NCBI GenBank assembly: GCA_039029915.1
Contig: JBCCFD010000002.1
Coordinates: 1 to 54,310, forward strand
DNA from: QQUD01 sp039029915
GTDB lineage: Bacteria > Chloroflexota > Anaerolineae > Promineifilales > Promineifilaceae
Length of the DNA: 54,310 bases
Direction of reading: 5' to 3'
Shown here piece after piece: positions 52,976 through 54,310 of this stretch (positions are counted from its first letter, which is position 1; each line of letters begins with the position of its first letter). The translations under genes were made by a program, and so were the position numbers. Below the pieces are notes generated by a model. It was not told the DNA's origin, did not search any database, and saw nothing but the letters and a program-made list of their open reading frames with translations.

Positions 52976-54235
52976 CTAGAGTAATAAATTTGCTTTGTTT
53001 CCAGCTTGGCCTAAGCGAGAAAGCCAGCGATCGATGCCCGCGGCGGTTCGCTTCCGCACTTCTGGGTCTACGCCCGCGCGGGTTTTGATTGAAATTTTCA
53101 TCTGTTGGATTGCGTCGGGAGAAAGTCGGGGGGTGCGCTGGACGTTGCGAATTAAGACGCCGATGCCAAACTGTTCCACCACATCAAAAAGAGTGACAAA
53201 GCGAATAATAGCGTCAAAGTTGCCCTGTAGCTGAGCCAGTGAAAATTGTTCTAGTAAAAGAATATAGGGCGTGTTTGGCGGAAATGCCCCAGGGTCTCCA
53301 GTTGAATTTGGTGCTGTGCTTTGTAAAAAGCGAATCCAGTCGGACTCAAGCATAGGAACAGTTATGGCGTGGTCAAATTGGAGTTGAACAACGGCCGTTT
53401 CTTCAACCATCATTCTTTGATAAGCAAGCTTTTCAAAGAACTGTGTCTCTCGAGTGCGCGTTAACTGGAATAAAGTCCACCCTTTGTCAATTTCCGTGAC
53501 GATGGCATCGGATGGGTTGCCCAAACGCATATCTTCACCCGAAAACTGATAAATTTGGGGTGGAATTAGGTAGCTATCCAATTGAGCAAATTCATATTGA
53601 TTAGAAGTACCGATTACCAAAATGCCGTGCTTAGCTAGATCGGGCAAGGTCGGCGAGTAGCCTGTCATTTCCACTTCATCAGCGAAAAGGATGCGCATTG
53701 GTAACAGCGTGTTTTGGATAAAATGAGATAAATCCTGAGGGTTAAAACCGTGTGTTTCTACATCCCAATTGTAAAAGTAAAGAAGCTCAGTCCATTTTCT
53801 CACAGAGAGCAAGCTGACGGCCATGCCGCAGAAGAAACGTTTCTGAAGCGAATAAGTAGTGCCATCCCGTTTTGTCATGACCGTTTGGATATTATCGGGT
53901 AGTTGATGTTGGGTGCGTAAGACGGCATCAATGAGGTAAAGAAACGTGGTTTTGCCTGTTCCGGGAATACCGCTGATGATAATGGGTGGAACCGTCTGAA
54001 CGGCCGTTTCGTCACCTGCTTTTTCCTGACTGCCTTGCCGCCCAAACAGACGACCTAAAAAAGAAGAACGCCCCTTTTTGCCTTTTGATGATGGGATTGA
54101 ATTCAAAAATTCAGCAATTAAGGTAATGATCTGACGATGATTTTCGTTAAATTTTTCAGGGTCAAGCCCCCCTTCATGCGCTTTGGCAATGACTGCTTGC
54201 CATAACTGCTCTGCTAATGCTGATGTTTGAGTCAT
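52976..54235 (-). CDS. Divergent AFG1/ZapE-like P-loop ATPase
   Basis: 419 residues. Walker A GIPGTGKT (89-96), Walker B MRILFADEVE with a following methionine-rich loop, sensor motif ILVIGTSNQYEF, and the family-like YQFSGEDMRLG. The order matches AFG1/ZapE ATPases (cell-division and mitochondrial quality-control type), although N-terminal and C-terminal parts are divergent. A Lys/Gly/Ser-rich linker (50-75) separates an N-terminal helical region. Substrate unknown. Upstream of the hydroxyacid dehydrogenase in the same unit. Confidence 0.65.
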   Translation of the reverse strand: MTQTSALAEQLWQAVIAKAHEGGLDPEKFNENHRQIITLIAEFLNSIPSSKGKKGRSSFLGRLFGRQGSQEKAGDETAVQTVPPIIISGIPGTGKTTFLYLIDAVLRTQHQLPDNIQTVMTKRDGTTYSLQKRFFCGMAVSLLSVRKWTELLYFYNWDVETHGFNPQDLSHFIQNTLLPMRILFADEVEMTGYSPTLPDLAKHGILVIGTSNQYEFAQLDSYLIPPQIYQFSGEDMRLGNPSDAIVTEIDKGWTLFQLTRTRETQFFEKLAYQRMMVEETAVVQLQFDHAITVPMLESDWIRFLQSTAPNSTGDPGAFPPNTPYILLLEQFSLAQLQGNFDAIIRFVTLFDVVEQFGIGVLIRNVQRTPRLSPDAIQQMKISIKTRAGVDPEVRKRTAAGIDRWLSRLGQAGNKANLLL

Positions 54236-54310
54236 AGGTAAAGAACTTTAAGCTGATCTAGCAAAAAGAACAAGCAAAAAATAGGAACTCTTGCCAAAAT
54301 TAAATAAATA

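Larger units (their letters stand above)
2652..54007. repeat. Dispersed palindromic octamer ACGGCCGT (about 65 copies)
   Basis: Exact copies lie, for example, at 2652, 3156, 3807, 6051, 9346, 12842, 17616, 21574, 25353, 30162, 35068, 40750, 48273 and 54000 (first base). By hand count there are 65. They are spread across functionally unrelated genes on both strands, and I found none outside a coding region. One-base variants such as GCGGCCGT (4522, 10820) are also frequent. See the findings for interpretation. Confidence 0.93.

Overview
The window (about 54.3 kb, roughly 45% G+C by eye) reads as ordinary chromosomal DNA of a free-living heterotrophic bacterium. Chloroflexota (Anaerolineae-like) is my best guess. 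It rests on Thr/Pro-rich linkers in secreted lipoproteins, a conservon-type (CvnD) GTPase with a PATAN protein, very large GAF/PAS kinases, CUT1 sugar permeases and a GRDB-family selenoprotein. There is no rRNA, tRNA, CRISPR array, prophage or complete IS element that I can see. I recognise about 45 genes.

Layout. 1-3226: minus-strand sugar ABC transport genes (end of one binding protein, then a separate MalF/MalG pair). 3600-12258: a giant secreted nuclease lipoprotein, a Cys-rich orphan, a Ser/Thr kinase divergent from a zinc-ribbon/LysM membrane protein, and a metallo-beta-lactamase/MATE-like pair. 12665-22440: aroB, an IclR regulator with a cytosolic PhnD-like operon, DoxX, a sulfatase, a PD40 lipoprotein, an acyl-CoA dehydrogenase and a ROK protein. 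22506-24987: gnd-zwf (oxidative pentose phosphate). 25248-27644: a small redox operon ending in a predicted selenoprotein (in-frame UGA at 27357 with a hairpin just downstream). 27805-35082: hybrid kinase, TIGR01777 epimerase, monomeric isocitrate dehydrogenase, nucleotidyltransferase. 35079-46212: nine co-oriented genes combining a PATAN protein, a CvnD-like GTPase, two alpha/beta hydrolases (one without its nucleophile), a beta-helix protein, a homologue of cyanobacterial acyl-ACP reductase, a receiver with a decayed GGDEF domain, a 1199-residue sensor kinase and a single-domain receiver. 46712-54235: guaC, panB-panC, a DipZ-like thioredoxin, a hydroxyacid dehydrogenase and a ZapE/AFG1-like ATPase.

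Three things stand out. (i) The self-complementary octamer ACGGCCGT occurs about 65 times by hand count, where about one is expected, and every copy lies inside a gene. It behaves like the cyanobacterial HIP1 palindrome but has a different sequence. (ii) The operon at 25248-27644 encodes a selenoprotein that a standard gene caller would split or truncate. (iii) The 35-46 kb cluster couples a GTPase/two-component signalling module to an acyl-ACP-reductase-like enzyme and looks like an undescribed lipid-linked signalling system.

Intergenic regions carry several repeat families: a REP hairpin (two copies), a GTAAATCTCAC inverted-repeat element (three copies), short-period AATCTCC/AATCCCC repeats, and a compound hairpin at 8665-8757. 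Function calls rest on motif recognition only. No database search was possible.
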